This document shows positions 45,251 to 56,018 of a stretch of 64,000 nt of DNA, piece after piece; within the stretch, counting starts at the first letter, position 1; the number at the start of each line of letters is the position of its first letter. The position numbers and the translations under genes are program-made. Source of the stretch: Ipomoea triloba. Lineage: Eukaryota; Streptophyta; Magnoliopsida; Solanales; Convolvulaceae. The stretch covers positions 9,383,165 to 9,447,164 of the forward strand of contig NC_044925.1 of assembly GCF_003576645.1 (NCBI RefSeq). Direction: 5' to 3'. Under the pieces are notes generated by a model. It was given only the letters and a program-made list of their open reading frames with translations. It had not been told where the DNA came from and did no database searches.

Positions 45251-46793
45251 AGAGACAGTCTTGACGGAACCCTAGACCGGTTCTATCACTAGTAGGTCTG
45301 TGATCATTTACCATTTTCTCCATAGCTTTGGAGGAATTAGTGTATGATGCTATGACCTTTCTAAGATTAAGCTCTCTGGTCTCTCGAGTTTTGCACTCTT
45401 CAGCCAGTAGGATTACTTTGGCTTCTAACTCACTTACTTTGAGAGTTAGCTCCGAATTCTCTTTCGAGAGCATATCTCTTTCAGCAGTTAGTTTGCTGTT
45501 TTCTTCCCGGATTTTGGCATGAGTGCTGTTAGCGATAGCGAGATCCCTTTTAAGTGTTTCAAGCATTTCAAAGGGATCTTCATCGCTTCCGAACGAAGAA
45601 CAACGAGAGGTAGAGGTAGAGCAGCGAGATGTGGAAGTAGAGGTTACCTCATTGTCAATGGCCATTAGACATTGATCCTCTTCTTCCTCGGTGTATAAGC
45701 AGATGAGTCCCCTTTCATCTTCTGAGCTGCTGCTGCCTTCACTGGAGCTCGATGTCTCGGACTCCTCGATTGTTCTCTCGAGTTCCTCAGCAACAAGCGC
45801 CTTTCTGCACAGATGTTTCCTTGAATCTCCCTTGAAGCCACTTTGTGCTGGCTTCTCTTTGGATTCCTCCTTTCTCCTGGAGTCCCTGCCTTCTTGGCCT
45901 TGATACTTACTTACCATAGGGTAAGGGCACTCGGCTTTGAAGTGTCCTAGTCTCCTGCAGTTGTAGCAAAGACCCTGATTTTCCTCCTCTANTATTTCCT
46001 GAACTTTCTCACAAAGAGAGCAAACTGTTCGTCAGACATAACATTCATAGGATTAGAGTCTGACCTTGAAGATGTGGATGGTTGCTCAGCAACAAGTGCT
46101 ACGTTTCGTCGATCCACAATGTCCTCATCTCTTGGGAACATCTCGAACTCGAAGGCTTTGAGATCCCGGAAGAGTTTGTCTGTTGTGGTTTCCTTCAGAT
46201 CTCGGTGATCTCTCATCGTGATCACCTTTACTTCCCACTCCTTAGTGAGGCCACGTAAGACCTTCAGGTTCAGCTCCTTTTGTGGGATCTCCTTTTCAAG
46301 GTCACTGATCTCGGTTGTGAGCTTCATGAACCGAGACTCCATGCTGTCGATGCTCTCTCCTGGCTTCATCTTGAAGTCTTCGAACTTCTTCATGGCCACG
46401 GTGAGCTTGTTTTCCTTTTCCTGTTCGTCACCTTCACCAATTAACATCAAAGTATCTCATACCTCTTTTGCCGTTTTGCACTTTCTCACTTTTGGGAAGA
46501 TGGTTTCGTCTATAGCTTTGAAGAGAATGTCCTTGGCAATATTGTCCAGGTTGTTTCTCTTCCTATCATCACTTGTCCATTCTTCCCTAGGTTTTGGGAT
46601 GTACTTTTGTGTGTCTTGGGTTTGAGCTGCAGCAGTATTGACCATTAAGATTTTGACTGGTCCAGAAGTTATAACCTCGGCCATCTCATCATGGAGGGCT
46701 GATAGGTACGCAAGCATGCGTGTTTTCCAGTCATCGAACCTGCTAAGATAAAAAAGAAGATGTCTCGACAACATGCTATCCATTTTAAAAAAT
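45251..46793 (-). pseudogene. gag: Sirevirus 2 gag, joined to ORF3
   Basis: Start near ATG 46793 (MDSMLSRHLLFYLSRFDDWK). UBN2-type Gag region with RFDDWKTRMLAYLSALHDEM and MKKFEDFKMKPGES, then the CCHC knuckle CYNCRRLGHFKAEC (about 45950), acidic Ser-rich linker and coiled coil (LSKENSELTLKVSELEAK). Breaks: TGA 46457-46459 and an N at 45992. After TSDRTGLGF the frame runs a few codons and then meets ORF3 sequence: pol, ORF2b and the ORF3 start are deleted. Paralogous to gag of element 1. Confidence 0.8.
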
Positions 46794-46882
46794 ATCTCGT
46801 GCTTTGAAAACTTTTTCAAAGATTTATCAAAGAAAGGATCTCTAGGCAATATAAACAAAGGTTTATATCGATCAGAGAACTT

Positions 46883-46894
46883 GCTCTGATACCA
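46883..46894 (-). promoter_or_regulatory. Sirevirus 2 primer-binding site
   Basis: Minus strand TGGTATCAGAGC, complementary to the 3' end of initiator tRNA-Met, 2 nt from the LTR border. Confidence 0.85.
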
Positions 46895-46896
46895 AT

Positions 46897-49800
46897 TGTT
46901 GGTCCCAAGGGGATGGGGTACAAGTCTAGAGGGGGGGNNNNNNNNNNNNNNNNNNNNNNNNNNNNNNNNNNNNNNNNNNNNNNNNNNNNNNNNNNNNNNN
47001 NNNNNNNNNNNNNNNNNNNNNNNNNNNNNNNNNNNNNNNNNNNNNNNNNNNNNNNNNNNNNNNNNNNNNNNNGGGGGGGGTGAATAGACTTGTATAAGAT
47101 TTTGCAAATCTTTTTCGACTTCTCGTGTGTATTGGACTTAGGATGTTTAGGTCCGATACCTCACAAGATGAAGACAAAGTTTTATGCGCAGCGGAAAAGT
47201 TATCCCCTTTTAGTTAGCACGAGTTTTAGTTAGTTCGAGAGGTGTCGTTATATGCAGTGCAGTTCGAGAGTTAGATCGAGAGATAAAGACAGAAAGTAAA
47301 TGCGAGAGAGATTTTTAAGTGGTTCGGCCAACCCGCCTACATCCACTCTTCTTCTAGAAACTCCCTAGAAGGATTGCACTAAAACTTGCCTTTTTAGTAC
47401 AATATCGAGCGCTTGAGCTTTGATCACGAAGCCCGCCTCAAGCCTCAGGTTTTTCGCCCCGCTTCTTGTTACTCCACCTCTCGAGCACTTGAGCTTTGAT
47501 CACCAAGCCCGCCTCAAGCCTCAGGATCTTCACAAGACAGCTCCCAGGTTACTCCGCCTCTCCTCAGGTTTTTCTCCCCGCTTCCAGTTACTCCACCTCT
47601 CGAGCACTTGAGCTTTGATCACCAAGCCCGCCTCAAGCCTCAGGATCTTCACTAGACAGCTGCCAGGTTACTCCGCCTCTTCTTGCTTAATCCAAAGCAA
47701 GGACCTTTGGTTGTCACGGTTGAATGTAACAAGCTCCAATCTGACCACAAGCTATCGTTGAATCAGCTTCAATGTAGAGCAGCTTCGGTCACCTTCTAGA
47801 TGTGTAGCAGTTTAAGCTTTGTAACTCTCTCAAACACTAATATGTGTTCTCTCGCTATTTTGAATATCAGGATGATATTCCGGATTGAGCACTAACACTT
47901 GAACTCACTTCCTCTGACGAAACTTCCCCCTTTTTTTAACTTGTGTCTTCACGTCCTTTTTATATGAGAGTTAAGGAATAATTCCGTTGGAGGGAAAATT
48001 ATTCCGTTTGAAATTTGTCTCCCATGCTGTGTGTGGGACTTGCATCTTTTCAGCGTTTTTCATGGAGTGGTGGTCTTGTAACTTGAACCTTTTGTTTGGT
48101 AGTGGATATTCCATAATCCACTTTCTTGAGTCCATGCTCCACTTGCTACTTTTGGTAAAAGTTAGTCTTTTTAAATTCTCATTGATCCTCGTTCTAGGGA
48201 ATAAGACCAACTTTGGATTAGTGCACCTTCTATCCGTTTGTTGTGGAATTCTGATGTGGCATCCACTTCTGGCACCTCCTTAATATTTTATCTCCATGAT
48301 ATTCTTCTTCTCCAAACTTTATTCATGCTTCCTGACCGTCATTCAGCCNTTTTTCGCCCCGCTTCTTGTTACTCCACCTATCGAGCACTTGAGCTTTGAT
48401 CACCAAGCCCGCCTCAAGCCTCAGGATCTTCACAAGACAGCTCCCAGGTTACTCCGCCTCTCCTCAGGTTTTTCTCCCCGCTTCCAGTTACTCCACCTCT
48501 CGAGCACTTGAGCTTTGATCACCAAGCCCGCCTCAAGCCTCAGGATCTTCACTAGACAGCTGCCAGGTTACTCCGCCTCTTCTTGCTTAATCCAAAGCAA
48601 GGACCTTTGGTTGTCACGGTTGAATGTAACAAGCTCCAATCTGACCACAAGCTATCGTTGAATCAGCTTCAATGTAGAGCAGCTTCGGTCACCTTCTAGA
48701 TGTGTAGCAGTTTAAGCTTTGTAACTCTCTCAAACACTAATATGTGTTCTCTCGCTATTTTGAATATCAGGATGATATTCCGGATTGAGCACTAACACTT
48801 GAACTCACTTCCTCTGACGAAACTTCCCCCTTTTTTTAACTTGTGTCTTCACGTCCTTTTTATATGAGAGTTAAGGAATAATTCCGTTGGAGGGAAAATT
48901 ATTCCGTTTGAAATTTGTCTCCCATGCTGTGTGTGGGACTTGCATCTTTTCAGCGTTTTTCATGGAGTGGTGGTCTTGTAACTTGAACCTTTTGTTTGGT
49001 AGTGGATATTCCATAATCCACTTTCTTGAGTCCATGCTCCACTTGCTACTTTTGGTAAAAGTTAGTCTTTTTAAATTCTCATTGATCCTCGTTCTAGGGA
49101 ATAAGACCAACTTTGGATTAGTGCACCTTCTATCCGTTTGTTGTGGAATTCTGATGTGGCATCCACTTCTGGCACCTCCTTAATATTTTATCTCCATGAT
49201 ATTCTTCTTCTCCAAACTTTATTCATGCTTCCTGACCGTCATTCAGCCNCTTGCTTAATCCAAAGCAAGGACCTTTGGTTGTCACGGTTGAATGTAACAA
49301 GCTCCAATCTGACCACAAGCTATCGTTGAATCAGCTTCAATGTAGAGCAGCTTCGGTCACCTTCTAGATGTGTAGCAGTTTAAGCTTTGTAACTCTCTCA
49401 AACACTAATATGTGTTCTCTCGCTATTTTGAATATCAGGATGATATTCCGGATTGAGCACTAACACTTGAACTCACTTCCTCTGACGAAACTTCCCCCTT
49501 TTTTTAACTTGTGTCTTCACGTCCTTTTTATATGAGAGTTAAGGAATAATTCCGTTGGAGGGAAAATTATTCCGTTTGAAATTTGTCTCCCATGCTGTGT
49601 GTGGGACTTGCATCTTTTCAGCGTTTTTCATGGAGTGGTGGTCTTGTAACTTGAACCTTTTGTTTGGTAGTGGATATTCCATAATCCACTTTCTTGAGTC
49701 CATGCTCCACTTGCTACTTTTGGTAAAAGTTAGTCTTTTTAAATTCTCATTGATCCTCGTTCTAGGGAATAAGACCAACTTTGGATTAGTGCACCTTCTA

Positions 49801-50351
49801 TCCGTTTGTTGTGGAATTCTGATGTGGCATCCACTTCTGGCACCTCCTTAATATTTTATCTCCATGATATTCTTCTTCTCCAAACTTTATTCATGCTTCC
49901 TGACCGTCATTCAGCCTTTTGGAGAAATGTCAGTTTATCGAGACCAAGATTGATGTCTCGATTGTTTGATGTCTTGATCCCCATGTATCGAGAGATCTAT
50001 CTCTCGAACTCTGCTTATGTCTCGAACTGGGTTGTTGTACGGAGAGATCCTATCTCTCGGACTCTGCTTATGTCTCGAGACTTAGTTGATGTCTCGCAGA
50101 CCCTTATTCCTCCAGTGTCGTCCCGTGCCTTCTTCTGATCTATGTATAAGATTACAACACGAGACTTTCTAAGATGTTCACACAAGTTTACCTTAAGCTT
50201 AAATATTTTCCGAGTTGAGCTCAAGTTACCCGGTTGTATTTTCGCTCTTAGTTTACTTGTCGAACTTACATTGATTCCTATCTTTCGAGACTTAGGGGAT
50301 TCTAAAATACATTTTGGTATCATCAAAATCTAATACATTATGTTCCTAACA
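46897..50351 (-). repeat. Sirevirus 2 5' LTR, inflated by assembly duplications
   Basis: TGTTGGTCCCAAGG...GTTCCTAACA. Contains a 135-N gap (46938-47072) inside a G run and three copies of one segment that all stop at CATTCAGCC: up to 48348, 48350-49248 and 49250-49917. Only the last continues into TTTTGGAGAAATG as in the left LTR. Real length is probably near 1.7-1.9 kb. Repeated words CTTGAGCTTTGATCACCAAG (47.4-47.65 kb) also occur in element 3 and are genuine LTR structure. Confidence 0.75.
46938..47072. other. Assembly gap of 135 N in a poly-G run
   Basis: Flanked by G7 and G8. Other copies of this LTR (39725-39740, 57749-57765) show a single G run of 9-14, so the gap size is almost certainly overestimated. 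Confidence 0.9.
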
Positions 50352-50986
50352 AGCTTTTTCTCATCAAGATCATTTATCTCCATTAATAGCTTTATGAACC
50401 GAGCCTCCATTTCAGTTATGGACTCCTTCGGGTTTAGTTTGAAATCTTCAAACTTCTTCATGGCAATGGTTAGCTTGTTCTCCTTTTCTTGCTCATCTCC
50501 ATCACCTATCAGCATAAGCACATCCCAGATGTCTTTAGCGGTTTTGCACTTTCTCACTCTTGGAAACAATGATTCGTCCAGAGCTTTGTAGAGTATATCC
50601 TTCGCTATATTGTCAAGATTTACTCGAGTTCTCTCTTCAGTAGTAAGTAAGGATTTCTCCTTTGGTATCATCTCTGGTGAAGTTGGATCGGTGGCAACAC
50701 GATTGGGGTTAACTTGTAGTATCTGAATGGGTCCATCAGTTATTACGTCCCACATCTCATCATGCATGGCAGACAAGTGAGCCTGCACGTCCCACATCTC
50801 ATCATGCATGGCAGACAAGTGAGCCTGCATGCGCACTTTCCAATCATCAAACGCAGACAAGTGAGCCTGCATGCGCACTTTCCAATCATCAAACTTATCC
50901 AGGTGAGCCTGCATGCGCACTTTCCAATCATCAAACTTATCCAGGTTAAACATAAGAAAATGCCTATGATGTTCCATTTTAGACAT
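50352..50986 (-). pseudogene. gag: Sirevirus 1 gag, N-terminal part
   Basis: Start ATG 50986 (MSKMEHHRHFLMFNLDKFDDWK). UBN2-type Gag: FDDWKVRMQAHLSAMHDEMW, NLDNIAKDILYKALDES, MKKFEDFKLNPKES, ending NDLDEKKL at the insertion of element 2. After the target duplication the frame continues at 39694. Three 14-codon duplications at 50765-50945 lie in the FDDWK region; the second assembled copy at 52439-52536 has the same region without them. Confidence 0.85.
50765..50945. repeat. 42-nt staircase in gag
   Basis: Units start at 50765 and 50807, then shift: each step repeats the last 42 nt of the previous segment and adds new sequence. 52439-52500 shows the same locus clean. Confidence 0.95.
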
Positions 50987-51073
50987 AGTGCAAAGTTTTA
51001 AAAAAAATTGATGAAATTTTCAAAGAGGATCACCAGGCAGCATACACAGAGTGTTCACCGTTCAGGGTAACTA

Positions 51074-51085
51074 GCTCTAATACCA
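51074..51085 (-). promoter_or_regulatory. Sirevirus 1 primer-binding site
   Basis: Minus strand TGGTATTAGAGC, matching the initiator-tRNA-Met site with one C-to-T change, 2 nt from the LTR border. Confidence 0.8.
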
Positions 51086-51087
51086 CT

Positions 51088-52216
51088 TGTTGGTCCCGGT
51101 GGTAACGATATGAGTCTAGAAGGGGGGGGGGTTGAATAGACTCAAGGGTTTTTGAAAACTTTTTGAACAAGAGAGTTAAACGCAGCGGAGAGATTATATC
51201 AAATTTTAGTTTAACTTTGCACTTAGGTTTTTCTTGTAAAAGATGTTAGGTTTGAGTGGTGTATGCAATGCAATACGTAAAATAAAAGGAGAGAGAGAGA
51301 GAGAGAGAGAGTTTTTATAGTGGTTCGGCTGTTTACTAAGCCTACTCCACTCTTCTTCACAACACGTGAAGGTTTGCACTATAAACTCCTTTATAGTACA
51401 ATCTCCGTTACAACAAGCTCCTTTGATCACTAAGCCCGGCAGTCTTGTTGTTGTAGGTTTTTCAACTTTCTCCAAGTTTACTCCGCCTCTTTCTACTTCA
51501 CTTGTAGAGATGGTTGAAAAGTTTATGAATATCACACTGAAAATTTTTTACTTGAATGACAATATTTCGCGTGTTCCAACCCCTTTTAAAGTGAGATGGG
51601 ACAAGGGTATTTATAGGTGGAATTTCAGATCCGTTGGAGGGAAAGTGAAATTCAAAACCTATTGTCCAGTGTGTAATATCCAATGGGTATTGTTTTCTCC
51701 TTTTTCAGAATGTCAGTACTTTCTAGCCGTTTGTCCACTTTTGTGTGAGGACAAAGTGTCTTTTGTTCCTCAAAAAGGTGACAATCATTAAATGCTCCTT
51801 GGGATCGTTGCATGTGACCCAAAATGACATTCAGCTATACCCATTCTCAAGGCAGTAGATAAGACAACTTATCAGAGAATGTCTTTGCCTTGGTTGTGAG
51901 AGAATGATTGTCCTTATCATTTCTCTTAAACTCCTCAAGTCAATCATACTCTTGATTGCTCGGTTATAAGAGCTTGGCCCTTCCAGATTTCGGCCTAAGA
52001 TCTTAGTCTTCGGTTCTTCAACTTTTCGTGTCTTCGAGTCTTCGAGTCTTCGATCGAAGTCTTCATGACTTCGGTATGTAAGACTCAAAATCCTTCGTAA
52101 ACTAAGGATTCGGTTACCTTTTAAGACTAAGATAAACGCATACTCATCTAAGAAAAATTGGGGGTCTCCTCGTATAGTTTGGTATCATCAAAATCAACAA
52201 CTCGGGGTTCCTAACA
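51088..52216 (-). repeat. Sirevirus 1 5' LTR
   Basis: TGTTGGTCCCGGTGG...GTTCCTAACA, 1129 bp, with a G run at 51123-51131 and (GA)n near 51291-51311. It is followed by the Athila-like leader (52217 onward) into which the element inserted. Confidence 0.85.
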
Positions 52217-52438
52217 TGCCAACAAACTAATTCGGTTCCCATTCGCCATCCTTGAGAGACACGACACTCGGGGAGTCTTGACTCTTCGTTTTACCACTTC
52301 CACCCTTCACCTTCACAACTCACCCCATACACACAGCTTGTCAAAATGGCGCCGTTATCGGGGATGGCAAACGGTTCTTGAATTGTGTTGACATCTTTGA
52401 AGTAGAATTTTAAGAGTTCTTGAATTGCTTTCTTTCTN

Positions 52439-53989
52439 TGCATGGCAGACAAGTGAGCCTGCATGCGCACTTTCCAATCATCAAACTTATCCAGGTTAAA
52501 CATAAGAAAATGCCTATGATGTTCCATTTTAGACATAGTGCAAAGTTTTAAAAAAAATTGATGAAATTTTCAAAGAGGATCACCAGGCAGCATACACAGA
52601 GTGTTCACCGTTCAGGGTAACTAGCTCTAATACCACTTGTTGGTCCCGGTGGTAACGATATGAGTCTAGAAGGGGGGGGGGTTGAATAGACTCAAGGGTT
52701 TTTGAAAACTTTTTGAACAAGAGAGTTAAACGCAGCGGAGAGATTATATCAAATTTTAGTTTAACTTTGCACTTAGGTTTTTCTTGTAAAAGATGTTAGG
52801 TTTGAGTGGTGTATGCAATGCAATACGTAAAATAAAAGGAGAGAGAGAGAGAGAGAGAGAGTTTTTATAGTGGTTCGGCTGTTTACTAAGCCTACTCCAC
52901 TCTTCTTCACAACACGTGAAGGTTTGCACTATAAACTCCTTTATAGTACAATCTCCGTTACAACAAGCTCCTTTGATCACTAAGCCCGGCAGTCTTGTTG
53001 TTGTAGGTTTTTCAACTTTCTCCAAGTTTACTCCGCCTCTTTCTACTTCACTTGTAGAGATGGTTGAAAAGTTTATGAATATCACACTGAAAATTTTTTA
53101 CTTGAATGACAATATTTCGCGTGTTCCAACCCCTTTTAAAGTGAGATGGGACAAGGGTATTTATAGGTGGAATTTCAGATCCGTTGGAGGGAAAGTGAAA
53201 TTCAAAACCTATTGTCCAGTGTGTAATATCCAATGGGTATTGTTTTCTCCTTTTTCAGAATGTCAGTACTTTCTAGCCGTTTGTCCACTTTTGTGTGAGG
53301 ACAAAGTGTCTTTTGTTCCTCAAAAAGGTGACAATCATTAAATGCTCCTTGGGATCGTTGCATGTGACCCAAAATGACATTCAGCTATACCCATTCTCAA
53401 GGCAGTAGATAAGACAACTTATCAGAGAATGTCTTTGCCTTGGTTGTGAGAGAATGATTGTCCTTATCATTTCTCTTAAACTCCTCAAGTCAATCATACT
53501 CTTGATTGCTCGGTTATAAGAGCTTGGCCCTTCCAGATTTCGGCCTAAGATCTTAGTCTTCGGTTCTTCAACTTTTCGTGTCTTCGAGTCTTCGAGTCTT
53601 CGATCGAAGTCTTCATGACTTCGGTATGTAAGACTCAAAATCCTTCGTAAACTAAGGATTCGGTTACCTTTTAAGACTAAGATAAACGCATACTCATCTA
53701 AGAAAAATTGGGGGTCTCCTCGTATAGTTTGGTATCATCAAAATCAACAACTCGGGGTTCCTAACATGCCAACAAACTAATTCGGTTCCCATTCGCCATC
53801 CTTGAGAGACACGACACTCGGGGAGTCTTGACTCTTCGTTTTACCACTTCCACCCTTCACCTTCACAACTCACCCCATACACACAGCTTGTCAAAATGGC
53901 GCCGTTATCGGGGATGGCAAACGGTTCTTGAATTGTGTTGACATCTTTGAAGTAGAATTTTAAGAGTTCTTGAATTGCTTTCTTTCTTT
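52439..53989. repeat. Exact second copy of 50.9-52.4 kb after N 52438
   Basis: Repeats the gag start, PBS, full LTR (52638-53766, again 1129 bp) and leader. The first copy ends at N in GCTTTCTTTCT, whereas this one reads on. No differences seen outside the 42-nt duplications. Most likely two overlapping contigs. Confidence 0.85.
53897..53914 (+). promoter_or_regulatory. Primer-binding site, tRNA-Asp type
   Basis: TGGCGCCGTTATCGGGGA, one base from the Athila site TGGCGCCGTTGCCGGGGA. The assembled duplicate is at 52347-52364. Confidence 0.8.
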
Positions 53990-54153
53990 TTGTTTGTTTT
54001 ATTTTCTTATTTTTGTTACTTGATTAGAGAAGTGAGCTTATTTATCTTGAACATATCTTGTGCTCACTTGCAACTACTTTTAGTTGCGAAATATTTGTTG
54101 CTTGTTAAGCTTGCGCAGGAAATTTTCTACTACTAACCACTTGAAGCTTACAA

Positions 54154-55623
54154 ATGAGTGCTTATCCGTATTCCCATGGTTACCCATACCATGGAAGACC
54201 ATACACAAGAAATATTCCACCTCAAACCTATGAACAACACCCATAATACTATCCAATTCCTTATTTATACCCACCATTACAATATATATACCCACCTTAC
54301 CCAAACACTTTCACTTATCCGAACTACGAGCCATATCCTTGTGCTACATCCTCTATGCTTAATTACAAGAGAATTGAGAAACCTACATACCAAAATGGAG
54401 AGGAATCTCTTAGTTCAATAGCGGAGAATATTAACAACCGACTTATTCAAGTCATGAAGGAGATTGATCCAAGTTGTGAACCGGCATTAAAGGCCACATT
54501 TCCTTCAACCGTTGAACCTCTACTTCATTATAACCCTCCATCAAACCATCAACCTGAGAGATATAGGTATTCTCATTCTTACACCAATACTAGCTATTCA
54601 CCCCCACCACAACAAAATGATAAATATTTTTATGAAACACCACCTTTTGCTCAAAATTTCACCCAACCTATACCATCTTATGAAAACCTTCCACCGGTCA
54701 ATGATGAAATCCAAATCTTGAAAGAAAAAGTAGAAATGTTCATACAAATGGCCAAGGAAGATACCATCAATCTAAGAAATGAGATTAGAAGCGAAATGAA
54801 GAAGAATCTTGTTGCTCTTCGTGAGGAAGGACTTCCACTGGATGAAATCGAGACCAAAATGCTATCTATGTCGGAAGAGCTTATGAAGAGAATGCTACCA
54901 ATAGATCACCTGACAATGGAAACCGACCAACAAGAGAGTGACAAGATGGAAAAGCCGATTAATGATGAAGAGGTGAGTGTCCAAGAATGCACAGAACTTG
55001 AGACCCTGGTACTCCAAGAAGTTTCGACTCTTGAGTTGAACACGCAACAATGGGGAGAGATTGAGAGTGAAGATGAGGATAATATTGAAATAGTGTGGGA
55101 AGACGAAAAACCCACACAAGGTAAAACTCTCACTCCAACTCTAATTGAATATTCTTATGATGTTTGTGAGGATGACTCCTTTGCGATTTATAATGATAAT
55201 CTTGATAAGTGTGAAAAAGTTTCCTTTTGTCCATGGGAATGTGATTCCTTACAATTTTGTGATGATTTGGGGAGTGAGGATGATATCAATTCTTTTTATT
55301 CTTGTGAAAGTGAGATCTGCGAATTTGATGATTCGGGAGAGGGTGTAGACACTTCACGAGAGATAGATGGTGGTGAGTGTGTTCACTGGGAAGCTTTTAA
55401 GGACAACTTTTTGAGGGATGGAATCCATAACGAGAAAGGAGAAGAGAGGCTTGCTATCCTTAAACAACATAGGGTAGTACCCCTTGTTTGTTTATCAATA
55501 CAATATGCTTTCCCCTTCTTTGCTTTCGAATTCAAGGATGTTACCCATCTTGGGACATACCTTGAAGCTAAAGTTCACGGGACGCTTGGTAAGGTCCCAA
55601 AATCTGTGTGCCTTGAAGGATAG
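54154..55623 (+). pseudogene. ORF of non-autonomous Athila-like element
   Basis: From ATG 54154 (MSAYPYSHGYPYHGRP) to TAG 55621-55623, with one in-frame TAA at 54244-54246; otherwise 489 codons. Tyr/Pro-rich start (YPPLQYIYPPYPN), a helical middle (KEKVEMFIQMAKED, LDEIETKMLSMSEELMKRM) and an acidic C-terminal part rich in Cys/Ser/Asp (CEDDSFAIYND, CDDLGSEDD). There is no zinc knuckle or enzyme motif. It starts about 240 nt after the PBS, where gag should be. The C-terminal acidic segment and the following TTGGGAGGC motif resemble the ORF at 1-1113. I infer a Gag-position protein of unknown function. Confidence 0.6.
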
Positions 55624-55664
55624 GCCACACTACGTCTGGCTAGGAGACGTAAAACAATGGCGCA

Positions 55665-55680
55665 CTTGGGAGGCAGTCCC
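55665..55680 (+). other. Conserved post-ORF motif TTGGGAGGCAGTCCC
   Basis: Same position relative to the ORF stop (about 41 nt) as the motif at 1148-1163. Confidence 0.5.
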
Positions 55681-55901
55681 AATGTTATCTTACATTCCTT
55701 TAAGTTTTTCTTATTATCTATAATATACTTTTCTTTATCGTTATTTCAATAATGTTTCTATAACCTCGGTTGAGCTAACAAGTACAGATCATCAACCCGA
55801 GAGTTACAAATTGCCCACAATCGATCGACAATCATCATCATTAACAAAGGGAGGAAGGGAAATCAAGGTAAAGTTTTGCACATAACGCCTTCCGCGCCTG
55901 C

Positions 55902-56018
55902 TACCACGCGTGTAAGTAGGCGTGGAACATTTCCAGTAAGTTGCCACGCCACTCACACGCGTGTGAGCAGGCGTAGAAATGAACCAGAACGCTCCCACGC
56001 CCACCACCACGCGTGGTG
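55902..56018 (+). promoter_or_regulatory. Cluster of ACGCGT palindromes
   Basis: ACCACGCGTGT near 55902, CTCACACGCGTGTGAG at 55952-55967 (perfect 16-bp palindrome) and CACCACGCGTGGTG at 56005-56018 (perfect 14-bp). Followed by TAGTTTAAAACCC and, at about 56200, a splice-donor-like AAG/GTAAGA. The LTR fragments at 12410-12473 and 57673-57686 carry the same words. Confidence 0.55.

Larger units (their letters stand above)
39695..50351 (-). mobile_element. Sirevirus element 2, internally deleted (gag joined to ORF3)
   Basis: Minus orientation, inserted in gag of element 1 with perfect duplication AGCTT (39690-39694 and 50352-50356). 3' LTR 39695-40791, PPT 40792 onward, ORF3 41052-43822, gag to 46793, PBS 46883-46894 (TGGTATCAGAGC), 5' LTR from 46897. 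Pol and the first part of ORF3 are missing. The interval is inflated by probable assembly duplications: about 1.4 kb at 42.6-45.5 and about 1.6 kb in the right LTR. LTR parts differ by about 5 substitutions, so it is young. Confidence 0.8.
23878..52216 (-). mobile_element. Sirevirus (Ty1/copia) element 1, nested host of two insertions
   Basis: Minus orientation. 5' LTR 51088-52216, PBS 51074-51085, gag N-part 50986-50352, gag middle 39694-38534, gag C-part 35959-35046, pol 35038-31584, ORF2b 31346-30813, ORF3 30047-25260, PPT 25033-25050, 3' LTR 25032-23878. A solo LTR (35960-38533) and Sirevirus element 2 (39695-50351) interrupt gag; each has its own target duplication. The aligned LTR parts differ by about 5 substitutions per kb, so the element looks young. 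The 3' LTR lacks its outer 60-odd bp including a G run, so no target duplication can be scored on the left. Confidence 0.8.

Noticed and set aside
47420..48511. Repeated small plus-strand frames with ARLKPQDLHK words
   Set aside because: LTR sequence with natural CTTGAGCTTTGATCACCAAG repeats plus contig duplication; no start context or conservation as protein.
50743..50934. Cys-rich frame with MIGKCACRLTC repeats
   Set aside because: Shifted-frame shadow of the gag staircase; not a cysteine-rich peptide gene.
55804..56010. Hairpin-forming ACGCGT stretch as a terminator or origin
   Set aside because: Palindromes are separated and shared with LTR U3 regions upstream of TATA boxes, which fits regulatory sites better.
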